Source: Notamacropus eugenii (lineage: Eukaryota; Chordata; Mammalia; Diprotodontia; Macropodidae). From it: a DNA stretch of 64,000 nt. The notes below the pieces were generated by a model that had not been told where the DNA came from, did not search any database, and saw only the letters and a list, made by a program, of their open reading frames with translations. This document shows positions 10,655 through 20,330 of the stretch, in pieces (position 1 is the first letter of the stretch; each line of letters starts with the position of its first letter). Location of the stretch: assembly GCF_028372415.1 (NCBI RefSeq), contig NC_092875.1, forward strand, positions 49,724,771 to 49,788,770, written 5' to 3'. The position numbers and the translations under genes were made by a program.

Positions 10655-10772
10655 ATCTAAACTTACATGAACTTGGGTCATTTCACCACCTGGGGCCTCA
10701 GTTTTCTCATCTCTAAATTGAGGGTGACATCTCAGGCCCCTTTCAGCTCTAAAGTTAAGAGAGGCAGAATGA
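10655..10772 (+). repeat. MIR-type CORE-SINE 3' half
   Basis: CCTGGGGCCTCAGTTTTCTC and CAGGCCCCTTTCAGCTCTAA are the MIR 3' phrases. It ends where the second copy of the 95-bp duplication starts. Confidence 0.65.
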
Positions 10773-10867
10773 TTTCCCAGGCTAGTTCAATACTATTTTG
10801 TTTGGTATCCTGGGGGTGGGGGCTGTCAGGGAGGAGCAGGGGAGAAATCCAACCAGAAGCTCATCAG
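10773..10867 (+). repeat. Copy 2 of a local direct duplication
   Basis: Near-identical to 9598-9696. The shared part includes TTTGGTATCCTGGGGGTGGG and AAATCCAACCAGAAGCTCAT. The offset between copies is about 1.17 kb. Confidence 0.9.
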
Positions 10868-10959
10868 ACTGTCCCATTATTCTCTTATGGTAGTACGCAG
10901 GAGTTGCCATGCTGCAGTGCCCAAAAGCACTAACACCACATGGCCTCTCATCTTGTTTA

Positions 10960-11115
10960 GACAATAGTGAATCATGTGTTGGTCTGGAAATCAAGAAGAT
11001 CTGAGTTCAAATCCCACCTTTGATGCTTACTAGCAGCGTGACTCTGGGCAAGTAACTCTAAGGAAAGTCACACCATGCCCCGCCCTCAATTCTACGTCCA
11101 TGATTCTGTGATAAG
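10960..11115 (+). repeat. tRNA-headed MIR-type SINE
   Basis: ATCTGAGTTCAAATCCCACC (box-B-like) then TTACTAGCAGCGTGACTCTG and a degraded tail with a GATTCTGTGATAA end. Confidence 0.65.
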
Positions 11116-11436
11116 TTTCTTAGAAAGCAAAAGTGTGGAGGTGATTCCAGGTATTTGGAAATGCTAAACATGATGCATCCCCCTGACCTCTAAACCTGCT
11201 CAGCTGTCAGCCAGCTCTTCATGCTCATATTCCGCTCCCCCAACTGGAACCCCAACAACCTAGCATCTAGATTACTGAAGAGATCAGCCAGGAACTTCCC
11301 CACAGGGTTCAGGGGCTGGAAGAAGGGAAAATGGGTTTCCCTTCTTTGAAGTGGGTTGGACATGAAATAAGCTAAGTGATTAGATAGGTTGTCTTCCCTG
11401 AGCTAGCCAAGGTTCTAACTACAGGTCCATTGAGGC
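11115..11436. other. Unclassified sequence
   Basis: No gene or repeat recognised. Confidence 0.3.
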
Positions 11437-11438
11437 GC

Positions 11439-11439
11439 G

Positions 11440-11502
<63 letters not shown>

Positions 11503-11632
11503 TTTCCTCCTCTTCTCCTCTCCTCTCTCTCCTTCCTTTGACTCTTTCTTCCTCCTCTTTCTTTTTCCTCCCCTTCCTTTCTCTTCTGTGCTCTTCATCT
11601 TCTCCCTTGCTTTCTTTTTTCTCCTTTTTTTA
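11439..11632 (+). repeat. (TC)n microsatellite and CT-rich tract
   Basis: About 60 bp of pure TC units (11441-11500) running into a degenerate pyrimidine tract. The long frames here on both strands are repeat artefacts. Confidence 0.95.
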
Positions 11633-11985
11633 AAAAAATACATTTTAAACATTTTTCTAAATCACTTCCATTTCCCATTATATCCCTCCTCCTTCCCTTC
11701 CACAGATAGTCATGGTTTTATATCAAATAATTTTTTTAAGGGAAGAAAAACCACTTCATCAAATTAAACAACCCTTCAAAGAAGTCTGAACATATATGCC
11801 ATGTTCTATACCCATAGTTCTCCACCTCTCCTTCCTCTTCCTCCTCTCACCTCCCCTCCTTTCTCATTCACACTTTCTCCTCTTCATCATTTTTCTTTCT
11901 TCTTCCCTCTCCCTCTGCTTCTCTTCTTCCTCTTTTCCCTCCCTCCTCTTCTTCTTTCCCCTCCTTTCTGCCAAGCTCCAGGAAT
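11632..11985. repeat. Dispersed repeat of unknown class plus CT-rich tract
   Basis: The part near 11755-11830 (CATATATGCCATGTTCTATA, then CCCATAGTTCTCC) resembles 14815-14885 in word order, which suggests a dispersed family, perhaps an L1 portion. A pyrimidine-rich tract fills 11815-11970. Confidence 0.4.
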
Positions 11986-12044
11986 AGGGCAGGCAGACAT
12001 CTCCTCAATCATTCTGCATTCCCATCCATCTACCACACAACTGC

Positions 12045-12560
12045 CAAACTTCCTTGAGTCCAGATCTAACTATGCCACTCCCTTACTCATTAAAACTGCA
12101 GGGGCTCCCCATTGCCTTTAGGATCAAAAATCCTCTGTTAAGCTTTTAAAGCCCTGGGCCTAGCCCATCTTTCCACTCTCAGGGTACATTACCCCACCTA
12201 CCTCATCATTCTCTAACCTAGACAAGCTGGTCTTCTCCCTTTTCTTCTCTATGTCTCTGCACTGGCCATGCCCCCTTGCCTGGAATGCCCTCCCTCCTCC
12301 CTTTCATGCCATGGGATTCCTTCCTAAGCACCACTATCTCCAGGAACCCTTTCTTAACCCTTCACCGCTCTCCATATGATTAGTGCCCTCCCTCCCAAAC
12401 TATGGTCTATTTATCTACCTTGATTTTCTTCTATTCTCTTTACATTTATTCTGCATATATACATCTAAAAGCTATTCAAGTGTGGAGATTGTTTCATTCT
12501 TTGTATTTTTCTCTCCAATCCAAGAACAATGCTTGATACATCCTGGACACTTAAGAAGCG
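12045..12560 (+). mobile_element. L2 LINE 3' end
   Basis: L2 ORF2 C-terminal and 3' UTR phrases are in order: GGGGCTCCCCATTGCCTTTA, GCCCCCTTGCCTGGAATGCC and, after a degraded UTR, TACATCCTGGACACTTAAGA. A short TTGA run follows (12566-12582). Confidence 0.75.
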
Positions 12561-12599
12561 CCCTTTGATTGATTGATTGATCATTAATTGAATAGCCTC

Positions 12600-12760
12600 T
12601 CCTCAGAAGAGTCCAGTGAATGATGAATACACAAGGGAGACCTCTGAATGACCTGTCAGCAGCAAAGGCCAGTGAATGACTCCACACAGTTGGAATCCCA
12701 TGATCTATCCTCCCAGCAAGTGAACTGTTTCTCAGCAGTAGAGGTCAATGAATGATCCCT
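12600..12760. repeat. Degenerate minisatellite, about three units
   Basis: Related phrases recur: AGTCCAGTGAATGAT (12610), AGGCCAGTGAATGACT (12667) and AGGTCAATGAATGATC (12741), the last two preceded by CAGCAG. The unit is about 60-75 bp and strongly diverged. Confidence 0.5.
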
Positions 12761-12785
12761 AGCCAGGGAGGAATTGTGTTTAAAA

Positions 12786-13045
12786 CATCAATTAAGTGGT
12801 GCATTTGATAGAGCACTGGGCCTGGCATCAGGAAGACCTGAGCTAAAATCTGACCTCAGACACTTAGTAACTGTGAGACCCTGGATAAGTCACTTAACTG
12901 CCGTCTGACTTAATTTCCTCAACTGTAAAATGGGGATAATTACAACACCTACTTCCCAAAGTTGTTGTGAGAATCAAATGAGATATTTGCAAAGCACTGA
13001 GTACAATGCCAGGCACATAGCTGGTGCTTTTAAAAAAATATTCAT
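12786..13045 (+). repeat. MIR/THER1-like CORE-SINE, nearly full length
   Basis: tRNA-like head (GATAGAGCACTGGGCCTGGC), MIR core (AACTGTAAAATGGGGATAAT, GTTGTTGTGAGAATCAAATG) and an L2-like 3' tail (ATGCCAGGCACATAGCTGG) are all present, so this is one of the best references for the family in the window. Confidence 0.85.
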
Positions 13046-13097
13046 TTCCTTTTATAATATGGCCTGTCTCTTTCCCTCTCAAACTAAATTTGTCCTA

Positions 13098-13215
13098 GGT
13101 TTTTTGTTGTTCGGTTGTTTAGTCATGTCTATCTCTTTGTGACCCCATGGATCATCATGGTACCCAAGGCCTTTCTATCCTCCACTATCTCTCAAAGTCT
13201 GTCCAACCTCATATA
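13098..13215 (-). mobile_element. RTE/BovB-like tail fragment
   Basis: GTTTAGTCATGTCTATCTCT and GTGACCCCATGGATCATCAT followed by CTCTCAAAGTCTGTCCAACC is close to the antisense 3' region of RTE/BovB-type LINEs and SINE tails derived from them. Confidence 0.55.
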
Positions 13216-13264
13216 TTTATCCCAGGTACAAGCATTTATGGTTTATAGACATATATTATATTCA

Positions 13265-13590
13265 TAGATGGGACCATAGGTATGGAACTGAAAGAGACAT
13301 CAAAAAATATGCAACCTAACTCCTTAATTTTACAGAGAGGAAACTAAGGCCCAGAGAGAGTAAATGTTCTGTGTCAGATTAGCTATATAGAGTATGTATT
13401 AGCCGTATAGAGCTGGAAGGGACCTCAGGGGTCATCTAATCCACACTTCTCATTTTATACATGAGTAAACTAAGAATCATCAAGTTTTAGTGACTTACCC
13501 AAGGTCACACAGGTAGTGAATGACAGAGCTGAGATATGAACCCAGGTCTTAGACTCTACACCCACTACTCTCTCCATTCCACCATGCTGG
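13265..13590 (-). repeat. Two adjacent MIR-type CORE-SINE copies
   Basis: The left copy spans about 13265-13395 (AGAGGAAACTAAGGCCCAGA). The right one spans 13400-13590 (GAGCTGGAAGGGACCTCAGG through GTCACACAGGTAGTGAATGA). Both are on the reverse strand. Confidence 0.7.
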
Positions 13591-13639
13591 TCCAACTCCC
13601 CATTGTGCCTTTGGCAATCAGCTGGTTTCAGAAAAGGCG

Positions 13640-14010
13640 TCTTACCTCAGCAGAAGCTTCAGAAGCAATAGAGCTGTCCAAAAATAGAATGGACTACTTT
13701 GGGAATAGTGGTTTCCCTATAGCTGGAGATCTCTCATCAAAAGCTAGATGACCATTTGTTGGAGATGTTCCAGAGGGAATTTCCTATCCAGTTATGGATT
13801 AGACTAGATGGCCTCTGGTGGGTTATCTAGATCTGAAAAACTGCAGAATGGTTGCCTTGAGAGATAGTGAGTTTCCCATCACTGGTGGTCTTTAAACAAA
13901 GATTGAATGACCACTTGATGGGTATGCATAGAGGAAATCACTATCCAAGTCTGAGTTAGCCATAGCCAATGAAGTCTCTTCCAACTTGGAGATTATACCA
14001 AGAGATTCCA
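13640..14010 (+). mobile_element. Two tandem CR1/L3-type 3' ends
   Basis: Each copy runs through 'AGAATGG-...-GGTTTCCC-...-GATGACCA-...-GGAATTTCCTATCCAG'-type phrases: copy 1 about 13670-13845 and copy 2 about 13846-14005. The phrase order is that of CR1-clade 3' ends. Confidence 0.6.
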
Positions 14011-14575
14011 ACTAAGATTCTACCACTCATACTGGACCTGACTTGCTTCTCTTGCCACAAGGTACCAGAGTGGGGTTTCCCTGCTCCCCCACCCTTTGTG
14101 GAAAACTCCTTAGCAGCCCAGATGTGGTCTTAACTCCTATAGTTGCCAAAAAGTCTTTAGATGGGGCGGGTTGTCTCTTCCCAAGCTTCTTCACTTGAGA
14201 CAGAATAAAATATAGTAATTGGTCCCTGGATGATACTACTGTTTTTTACTTAATTAAAACCCTTTTGTAGGACTCTTTTTCTTCTTCCTGCTGGAGGATG
14301 GGGTGTACTCAGATCTGAAGATTAAACACATCTCTGAAGCATTTTCATGTTAGCCTGTGAAATTAAAACTTAAATGAATCCATTTAGTCACCCCCAGAAT
14401 AGGACACTTTTCTTCTTTCTGTGTATCAGATCCTTCTTTTTAACTGCTTCCCTACTTAGCAACGCACATCCCCTCAGCGATGCTCTGAACTGTCTGCTGG
14501 GCTTGTCTCAGGCATGACCTGCTTGAGGTCTTAATCTTTTTTTCTTTCGTATCTTGTTTTGTTTTTCAGTTGATA
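14010..14575. other. Unique sequence; candidate conserved block
   Basis: No repeat recognised between about 14010 and 14575. It contains TACTTAATTAAAACC and GTGAAATTAAAACTTAAATG, but no coding signal. Confidence 0.3.
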
Positions 14576-14579
14576 CCGT

Positions 14580-14765
14580 TTAGGTATGCTCTTTAATATA
14601 CATGTATGCGATTTATACATAATAATGTATACACACACATTATATGTGATGTATGCCATTCATAATAATATATACATATACAGATAAACTATGACATATA
14701 GCTATATTATTATATATTATAATATACATATATGTGCATATATACATATGTGTATATGTGTGTGT
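14580..14765 (+). repeat. AT-rich (TATA/TGTA) microsatellite tract
   Basis: Irregular TA, TATG and CATA units with ACACACAC in the middle. Likely a decayed TA/CA array. Confidence 0.85.
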
Positions 14766-14799
14766 CATTCCTCATATACTCCCCACCACTATTGACCTC

Positions 14800-14890
14800 T
14801 TGTAACAGTAGAAAAAATTTAATCAAAACTGACAGAAAAAAAAGTCAAACAGCATATACTATATTCCGCATCCATAGTCTTCCATATTTT
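14800..14890. repeat. Dispersed repeat related to 11755-11830
   Basis: CAGCATATACTATATTCCGC and CATCCATAGTCTTCCAT parallel the words in 11755-11830. Class unknown. Confidence 0.4.
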
Positions 14891-14944
14891 TACCAAGAGA
14901 AAGAATATGAGATACATGCTCTGTTCTCTGTAATAATCAGTTAA

Positions 14945-15170
14945 TGTAAGAAAGAGAGGGATGGCACTAGTATTGGAGCAGATCAAGAGAAGGTTCATGT
15001 AGAAGATGGTGGTTGAGTTGTGAAGGATTCTAGGGATTCTTCTATGAGGTGTAAATGAGGTGGGAAGGAATTCAGGCATAGGGGATGGCAAGGATCAAGG
15101 TGCAGAGAGGGAGCATCCAGCACAGTGTCCCACTGGTCATAGCCACTTAATAAATGTTGGCTTGTTGGAT
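14945..15170 (-). mobile_element. L2 LINE 3' region, antisense, then a short forward tail
   Basis: GTTGTGAAGGATTCTAGGGA and GAATTCAGGCATAGGGGATG match the reverse complement of the L2 ORF2 C-terminus as seen in 42615-43085. A forward CAGCACAGTGTCCCACTGG tail and a GGAT run (about 15167-15182) follow. Confidence 0.55.
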
Positions 15171-15480
15171 GGATGGATGGATCATGAAGACCAAATTAGA
15201 CTTGAGGAACCTTAGTTCCTCAGTGAATATTGGGTTAGAAAGCATGGGCACTGCTAAGCCTAGAACTTTTGTGTTTGCAATGAAGTGTGCATGGAATATC
15301 ATCACTGAAGGCATGTTTTCGCCTTTCCTTTGTAAATACAGAATCTCGAAGTCTGCAGGAAGCTCCAAGATCATGGAGGACAAACTGTAACTGACTGAGA
15401 GTCCCCCTCTATGAGGTCACTGCCAAGTGTTCATCCATCCTCTGTATGAAGGCCTCAGTGAGGGGGGATCCCATCACCTC
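15171..15480. other. Unique sequence with a small hairpin
   Basis: No repeat recognised after the GGAT run. TGAGGAAC (15203-15210) and GTTCCTCA (15215-15222) form an 8-bp stem with a 4-nt loop. Open frames of 78 codons on both strands look like chance. Confidence 0.35.
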
Positions 15481-15484
15481 CTAA

Positions 15485-15770
15485 GTAACCCACTTTGACA
15501 CAGTTACAATGGTTATGGTAATCCATACATACCTGAGAAATACCTCTACTGGGCATATGCCACCAAAGAGATCAAATTAAAAGGAAAAGGACTCGTGTAC
15601 AATATTTAGTAATGGTAAAGAACTGAAAATTAAGGGAGTGCCCATCAACTGAGGAATGGCTGAACAAGTTATGGTATATGAATAGGATGGAACACTATTG
15701 TGTCGTAAGAAATTAAGAGAGAGATGGTTTCAGAGAAACCTGGGAAGACTTATATGAACTAATGGGCCTA
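15485..15770 (+). mobile_element. L1 LINE 3' end, fragment
   Basis: GGGAGTGCCCATCAACTGAG, GAATGGCTGAACAAGTTATG and AAACCTGGGAAGACTTATAT match the L1 3' module found elsewhere in the window. 5'-truncated, with stops. Confidence 0.8.
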
Positions 15771-15828
15771 AGTTCTCACACACATGCTCCCAACAGCCAA
15801 GCAATAGTCAAGTCCTATCAATTCTATA

Positions 15829-16075
15829 GGGCAGCTAGGTAGCTAAATGGATGGAACACTGGGCTAGGAATCAGGAAGACTCGTCTTCCTGAGTTCAAAT
15901 CCACCCTCAGATATTTACTAGCTGTGTGACCTTGCATAAGTCACTTAACTCTGTTTGCTTCAATTTCTTCATCTGTAAAATGTTCCGGAGGAGGAAATGA
16001 CAAAAGCAATACAATATCTTTGTCAAGAAAATGCCAAACAGGGTCATGAAGAGTCAGACATGACTGTGCAATCAC
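15829..16075 (+). mobile_element. tRNA-headed SINE with BovB-like tail, full length
   Basis: Head GGGCAGCTAGGTAGCTAAAT, box-B-like GAGTTCAAATCC, core TTCTTCATCTGTAAAATG and tail GTCATGAAGAGTCAGACATG. A TCTTCCTGAGTTC insert after the head marks this subfamily. Confidence 0.85.
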
Positions 16076-16078
16076 TTC

Positions 16079-16765
16079 TCATCTAAGCCTCCTTCTCTGT
16101 ACTCATACAGCCCCCATCTTGATGTAATCCTTCATTTCTCCATGCCTGGACTTTGCAACAGCCTGCTGGTGGGTCCAGTTGACTCAAATCTCTCCCCACT
16201 CCTGTCCCTTCTATACTCAGCTGTCAAAATGGTCTCCCTAAAGCACAGACATGAACATGTCACCCCTCAAAAAAATTCAATAAACTCCAGTGTCTCCCTA
16301 CACCTTCCAGGATCAGCTACAAAATCCTATTAGGCTTTAAAAACCCTTTCAGGTCTCCTTTCCAGTCTTATTACACCTTATTTCTTGACATGTACTCTTG
16401 GATCCAGTGACCCTGGCCTTCTGGTTACTCCTCACACAAGGCACTCCCCCTCCCAGCTCCAGGCATTTTCTCTGACTGTTCCAGGGGGTAACCTGGAATT
16501 TTCCCCCCACATTTGTACCTCCTGGTCTCCCTGAACTCCTTCAAGTCTCAGTTAAAATTCACCTTCTTCAAGAAGACTTTTCGGAATCCCTTAATATCAG
16601 CGTCTTCTCCCAGTTGAATTATCTCCAATATACCTTGTATAGACTGTGTTTGTACATAGCTGCATGTACAAACCCCGCTAAAGTGTGAGTTCTTCAAGGG
16701 TGGGGGTTGTTTTTGCCTTTTTTTTAATCCTCAGCTTACTTAGCACAGTAAGGCAGAGGTTTCAT
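16079..16765 (+). mobile_element. L2 LINE, ORF2 C-terminus and 3' UTR
   Basis: Long L2 3' segment: CAACAGCCTGCTGGTGGGTC, AAATGGTCTCCCTAAAGCAC, GATCCAGTGACCCTGGCCTT and a UTR with GTGTGAGTTCTTCAAGGGTG and TTAGCACAGTA in order. The coding part is broken by stops. Confidence 0.85.
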
Positions 16766-16944
16766 GCCCATTCACACCCAATCAATATGTTCTTTGCCCT
16801 GATGTATTTTATCAGGGGATGGGAATGCCTCTTTGACTGAGTTACAGAATGGGTCAGTCAATCAGAGGATAAACCAGATGCAACAACTTGGATACTCAAA
16901 CTAAAAAGGTGTGAAGTACTTCCACTGTATTGGGATGAGTTTGA
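16766..16944. other. Unclassified sequence
   Basis: No repeat recognised. Confidence 0.3.
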
Positions 16945-17215
16945 AGAATTGGCCATTAAAAGGTCCAGGGTCTCCCATTGCACACTGAGCCATCCCCAGC
17001 CATCCTGATGAATATGTGGTCACTGAACACAGATGGCTCTGGAGCAGAAAGTGAGACTGGTGACCTTGCAAAGCCCTCCCTCGCTCAAATCAAAATCAAC
17101 TACAAGTCATGACATCATTTCTTGTCATGACTAGCTGTGTGATCTTATAATGTCATGATCATGACATCAAGGTCCTCCTCGAGCCCAAAGGCAAACACAA
17201 CAGCAATGTATATCA
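16945..17215 (+). mobile_element. RTE-related repeat, variant 5' module
   Basis: It starts with a GTCCAGGGTCTCCCATTGCA head instead of the tRNA-like head, then the same body as the SINE at 1234 (CATCCTGATGAATATGTGGT, CCCTCCCTCGCTCAAATC). It has an internal duplication of the TGTCATGA stretch near 17110-17165 and ends in GGCAAACACAACAGCAA. Confidence 0.7.
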
Positions 17216-17736
17216 GAGAAGGATATTTGCAGCAGAAGCATGCAGGCCACTGCTTTGAGAACTGAGGTGAGGGAGGGCTTTGGGGATCTCTTGTCCTACT
17301 AATCTGAGCACAGCAATGGGGATGGTGGGCAGACTGTACTCACTCTCCTCCACTCATTGGCAACATCACTGGAGAACCTAGACTGGTAACAAACAAAGTG
17401 TCCAGCTGGGAGCTGAGAGAGGACAAATTCCAAAACAACTCTCTGGGGTGGGAGGCAAAGAGAATAACAGCCCAGTCCTCTGGGAGGGTCCTGACCCTTA
17501 AAGCTCTGAGAGTGTCACTTACCACAGGGGAACTTTAGGAGGATTTTCCAAAGGTAGAAAAGGACTCCTATCCAAACAGAACTAAGAGCTACTTTTTCAG
17601 TCCATACATTCCTTAAAATTGAGCCCTCCTTCCCCTGGTCTCTAGGTAATTCTTGGAGAACATGTCCCAGCCCATGAGGGGCATGGGGGGAGGGGTAAGT
17701 TTTATACTAAGCGTTTTTGCTATGCCACATTAATAA
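17216..17736. other. Unique sequence
   Basis: About 500 bp without recognised repeats. No open frame with a recognisable domain. Confidence 0.3.
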
Positions 17737-17737
17737 C

Positions 17738-17966
17738 TTTGTTCAGTCTTCTCTGACTCTTAGTGACTCTTATGAGGTTTTCTAGGCAAAGATACTACAG
17801 TAGTTTGCATTCTCTTTTCCAGCTTATTTGACAGATGAGGAAACTGAGGCAAACAAGGTTAAGTGATTTGTCCAGGATTACACAGCTAGTGAGTGTCTAT
17901 CACCAGATTTGAACTCAGGTTTTCCAGATTCCAAGCTTAGAGCTCTATCCACCTTAATAACTACCC
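17738..17966 (-). mobile_element. tRNA-headed SINE with BovB-like tail
   Basis: Reverse copy: tail GTTCAGTCTTCTCTGACTCT, core ACAGATGAGGAAACTGAGGC, head ending CTCTATCCACCTTAATAACT. Confidence 0.8.
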
Positions 17967-17974
17967 CTGATGAA

Positions 17975-18180
17975 AATAAGCAAAGGTTAAGAGTCTTGGA
18001 TCTAGAGTGAAGAAAAAACCTGAGTTCAAATCCTGCCTCAAATACTTAAAGCTATTGGACTCTGAATAAATTCAGTCTCAGTTTCCTTATATGGTAATAA
18101 TAAGAGCACCCAGCTTTCAAGGTTGTTGTGAACATAAAATGAGATAACATTTAAGCACTATGAAAATGCTAGTTATTATT
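17975..18180 (+). repeat. MIR/THER1-like CORE-SINE
   Basis: CCTGAGTTCAAATCCTGCCT, CAGTCTCAGTTTCCTTATAT and GGTTGTTGTGAACATAAAAT in order. Confidence 0.75.
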
Positions 18181-18480
18181 AAAAGCTAATTAACTTTGGC
18201 TGGCTAATTGATATGAATTGGATAATCAATGGGGAATACATTGGTAGGGGCTTATCCTGGAAAATTACCTTCAAGCTCTCAAAGTTACCCATAGAACCCT
18301 GAGAAAAGCAGTAGTCAGGCCTCCTCTAGGGACCTGGCTGCCAAAAGGAAGGGAGATTTGGGAAGGAAGACCAGAGGGGGTGTTATGTGTAAGAAGACTG
18401 GTAGGATAAGAAGGAGCCAGGTTGCCAATAGCTCTCCATCCTTCCCTAGGAATACAGAATACAAAAGGGAAAAGCACAGA
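18181..18480. other. Unique sequence with clustered TAAT cores
   Basis: GCTAATTAACTTTGG, GCTAATTGATATG and GGATAATCAATGG lie within 60 bp (about 18185-18235). No repeat is recognised. Confidence 0.3.
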
Positions 18481-18539
18481 CTTTAGTCTGGTGAGTAGGA
18501 AGGTCCCTGGCAGCTTAGGGATGCTCGACTCAGGTATCT

Positions 18540-18680
18540 GAGATCAACCAAGAAAGCAGGGTGACTCTGGGCAAGTCTCTTTTCCTTTCTGAATCCCAGC
18601 TCTTCCATCAGTAACATGACGGGTTTGGGATTAAATTAGTTGGTCACTGAGATTCCTTCTAAGTATAATTTCTTCAGTGT
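18540..18680 (+). repeat. MIR-type CORE-SINE
   Basis: GGTGACTCTGGGCAAGTCTC and a degraded tail with GGTCACTGAGATTCCTTC. It leads straight into the tandem array at 18680. Confidence 0.65.
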
Positions 18681-18990
18681 CTTCCCAACTCTGACATGAT
18701 ACATTCTAAGATTCCTCTTATTCTAACATTCTGTGTTCTAAGGACTCCCCCCAGCTCTGACATTCTCTGTTCTACATTTGAAGTCATCCCTCCGTCTCCC
18801 CTCCCCCTCACCCCTTCCCAGCAACATTTTATGTTCTAACCACCCCTAGCTCATCTCTGACATCCTAGGTCCCTTCCAGTTATGACACCCTGTGTTCTAA
18901 GCTCCTGAAACTGAATATTCTCCGGCCCAGCTTTGACATTCTGTGCTGTAAAGTCACTGCCAGTTCTGACAGTATGTGATACCATAGGAT
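18680..18990 (+). repeat. Degenerate minisatellite built from an MIR tail
   Basis: At least seven phrases of the type AGCTCTGACATTCTGTGTTCTAAG occur at irregular spacing (near 18686, 18723, 18753, 18855, 18877, 18931 and 18961). The MIR 3' end normally holds one such phrase. The array is old and strongly diverged. Confidence 0.65.
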
Positions 18991-20045
18991 GCCAAGAGCT
19001 CATTGTTTGAGGTTCAGTAGCAGCCAGCCAGGGTTTTCCTAGCTCTGAAAAAGAGTTCAGTCCAAGCCTCCCTAGTTGCCTCCCAGGGGCCCCCAGGGCC
19101 GCCCACTTGACAGGAGAAAGGAATGGGGGAGAAAGGTAAGCAACGGCCTGACTCAGGAACTGGAAAGTTGGCAAAGAAGCTGGCCCAGTCTGGGCTCACC
19201 TACACTCGTCTGGCCTGCGGAAAGCTGGGAGAACCCTGGAGGCTGCTGCTTTTTGATTCTCCAAATTCTAACAGATTTAGAAAAACATTTCTCCTTCAAA
19301 GCCAAGGGGAGAGTTTCTGACTGACTGAAAAACAATCACTTACCTTTCTGAAGTGCTAAACCCTTATAAATCAGTGCCTCCAGAGCAGGAGGGCTCACTC
19401 AAATGAATCTTAGATGTTTTTAAATGCCATTTTACTCTGAGCATCACAAACTATAGCCACTAGATTTTGTATGTTGCTGTGCAGAGGTGCCACTGGGCAT
19501 ATGGCACCTGTCAGGGTTGACCACAGGAAGGTTGGAGTAAGGCCCCGGGGCAAAATTGATTGGCTGAGCATCTGCCCTAACAGGTGGGGCCAAATGAGGA
19601 ATGGAGAGACAAGGGGGCTCTGAGCCCCCTCTCACTTTACCTTTCCCAATACCTCGACAGGCCCAGGGTCCCCCAGTTCAAGCTCAGAGACCCACTGTAG
19701 CCTAGATTGCTCCTCAAGGAGACAAGAGGATGTAGGCCAGTGGGGGTAAGAGGAGGTGCGGTTTATGTCTCCCACTGCCTCAGCCAAGCTCACAACCTGG
19801 CTGCCTTCCTTCCTGGCTCCTACCTCAGGAGCCTACATCCTATCCCTGCTCATGTTTTCCCTTTGGTCATCAGGCTAAGTGAAAGATAGACGGAGTCAGA
19901 GAGGTATGAGAAAGGGTGTGGCCAAAATCCTGCTATACTCAGGAGCAGTTATTCCACAAACCTACTTAGGTCCTGAACCCCAAATCCTTTTACAACTACA
20001 GTAGACAATCCTAATCAAGAAGGACCAAAAACAAGAAGAGGAAAA
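18991..20045. other. Repeat-poor sequence
   Basis: About 1 kb without recognised repeats. GAGAAAGGTAAGC (near 19131) and, on the reverse strand, AGAAAGGTAAGTG (near 19350) resemble splice donors, but no credible exon accompanies either. Overlapping short frames lack domains. Confidence 0.35.
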
Positions 20046-20049
20046 GTTG

Positions 20050-20130
20050 CTGACCAAAGAGTCAAAAGATCTGGGTTCAAGTCCTAACCATGACACCTAC
20101 TAGCGTGTGATGCTGGGCAAATCTGTCAAG
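20050..20130 (+). repeat. tRNA-like SINE head fragment
   Basis: AGATCTGGGTTCAAGTCCTA and ACCTACTAGCGTGTGATGCT match the front half of the MIR/tRNA SINEs. Confidence 0.6.
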
Positions 20131-20134
20131 AGAC

Positions 20135-20330
20135 TCTAAGAAGCACCAAGCACCTACTATATACCAAGCATTGTGTTCAACCCTGGAGATAAAAGTATCA
20201 AGAGTGAGCACAAGATAGTTAGGGAAGAGGGATAGCATGGATGGAGGGATCAGGAAAGGCTGCATGCAGGAGATGGTGCCTGACCTACATTTCCTAGGAA
20301 GGGAGGGTGCTGATCTAAACTGGTACAGGA
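20135..20330 (-). mobile_element. L2 LINE 3' end, antisense
   Basis: AGCACCTACTATATACCAAG and AAAGGCTGCATGCAGGAGAT match the reverse complement of L2 UTR and ORF2 end. Confidence 0.65.

Noticed and set aside
19120-19360. Splice-donor-like words on both strands (GAAAGGTAAGC forward, AGAAAGGTAAGTG reverse)
   Set aside because: No accompanying acceptor, conserved frame or recognisable protein; single donor matches are frequent by chance.
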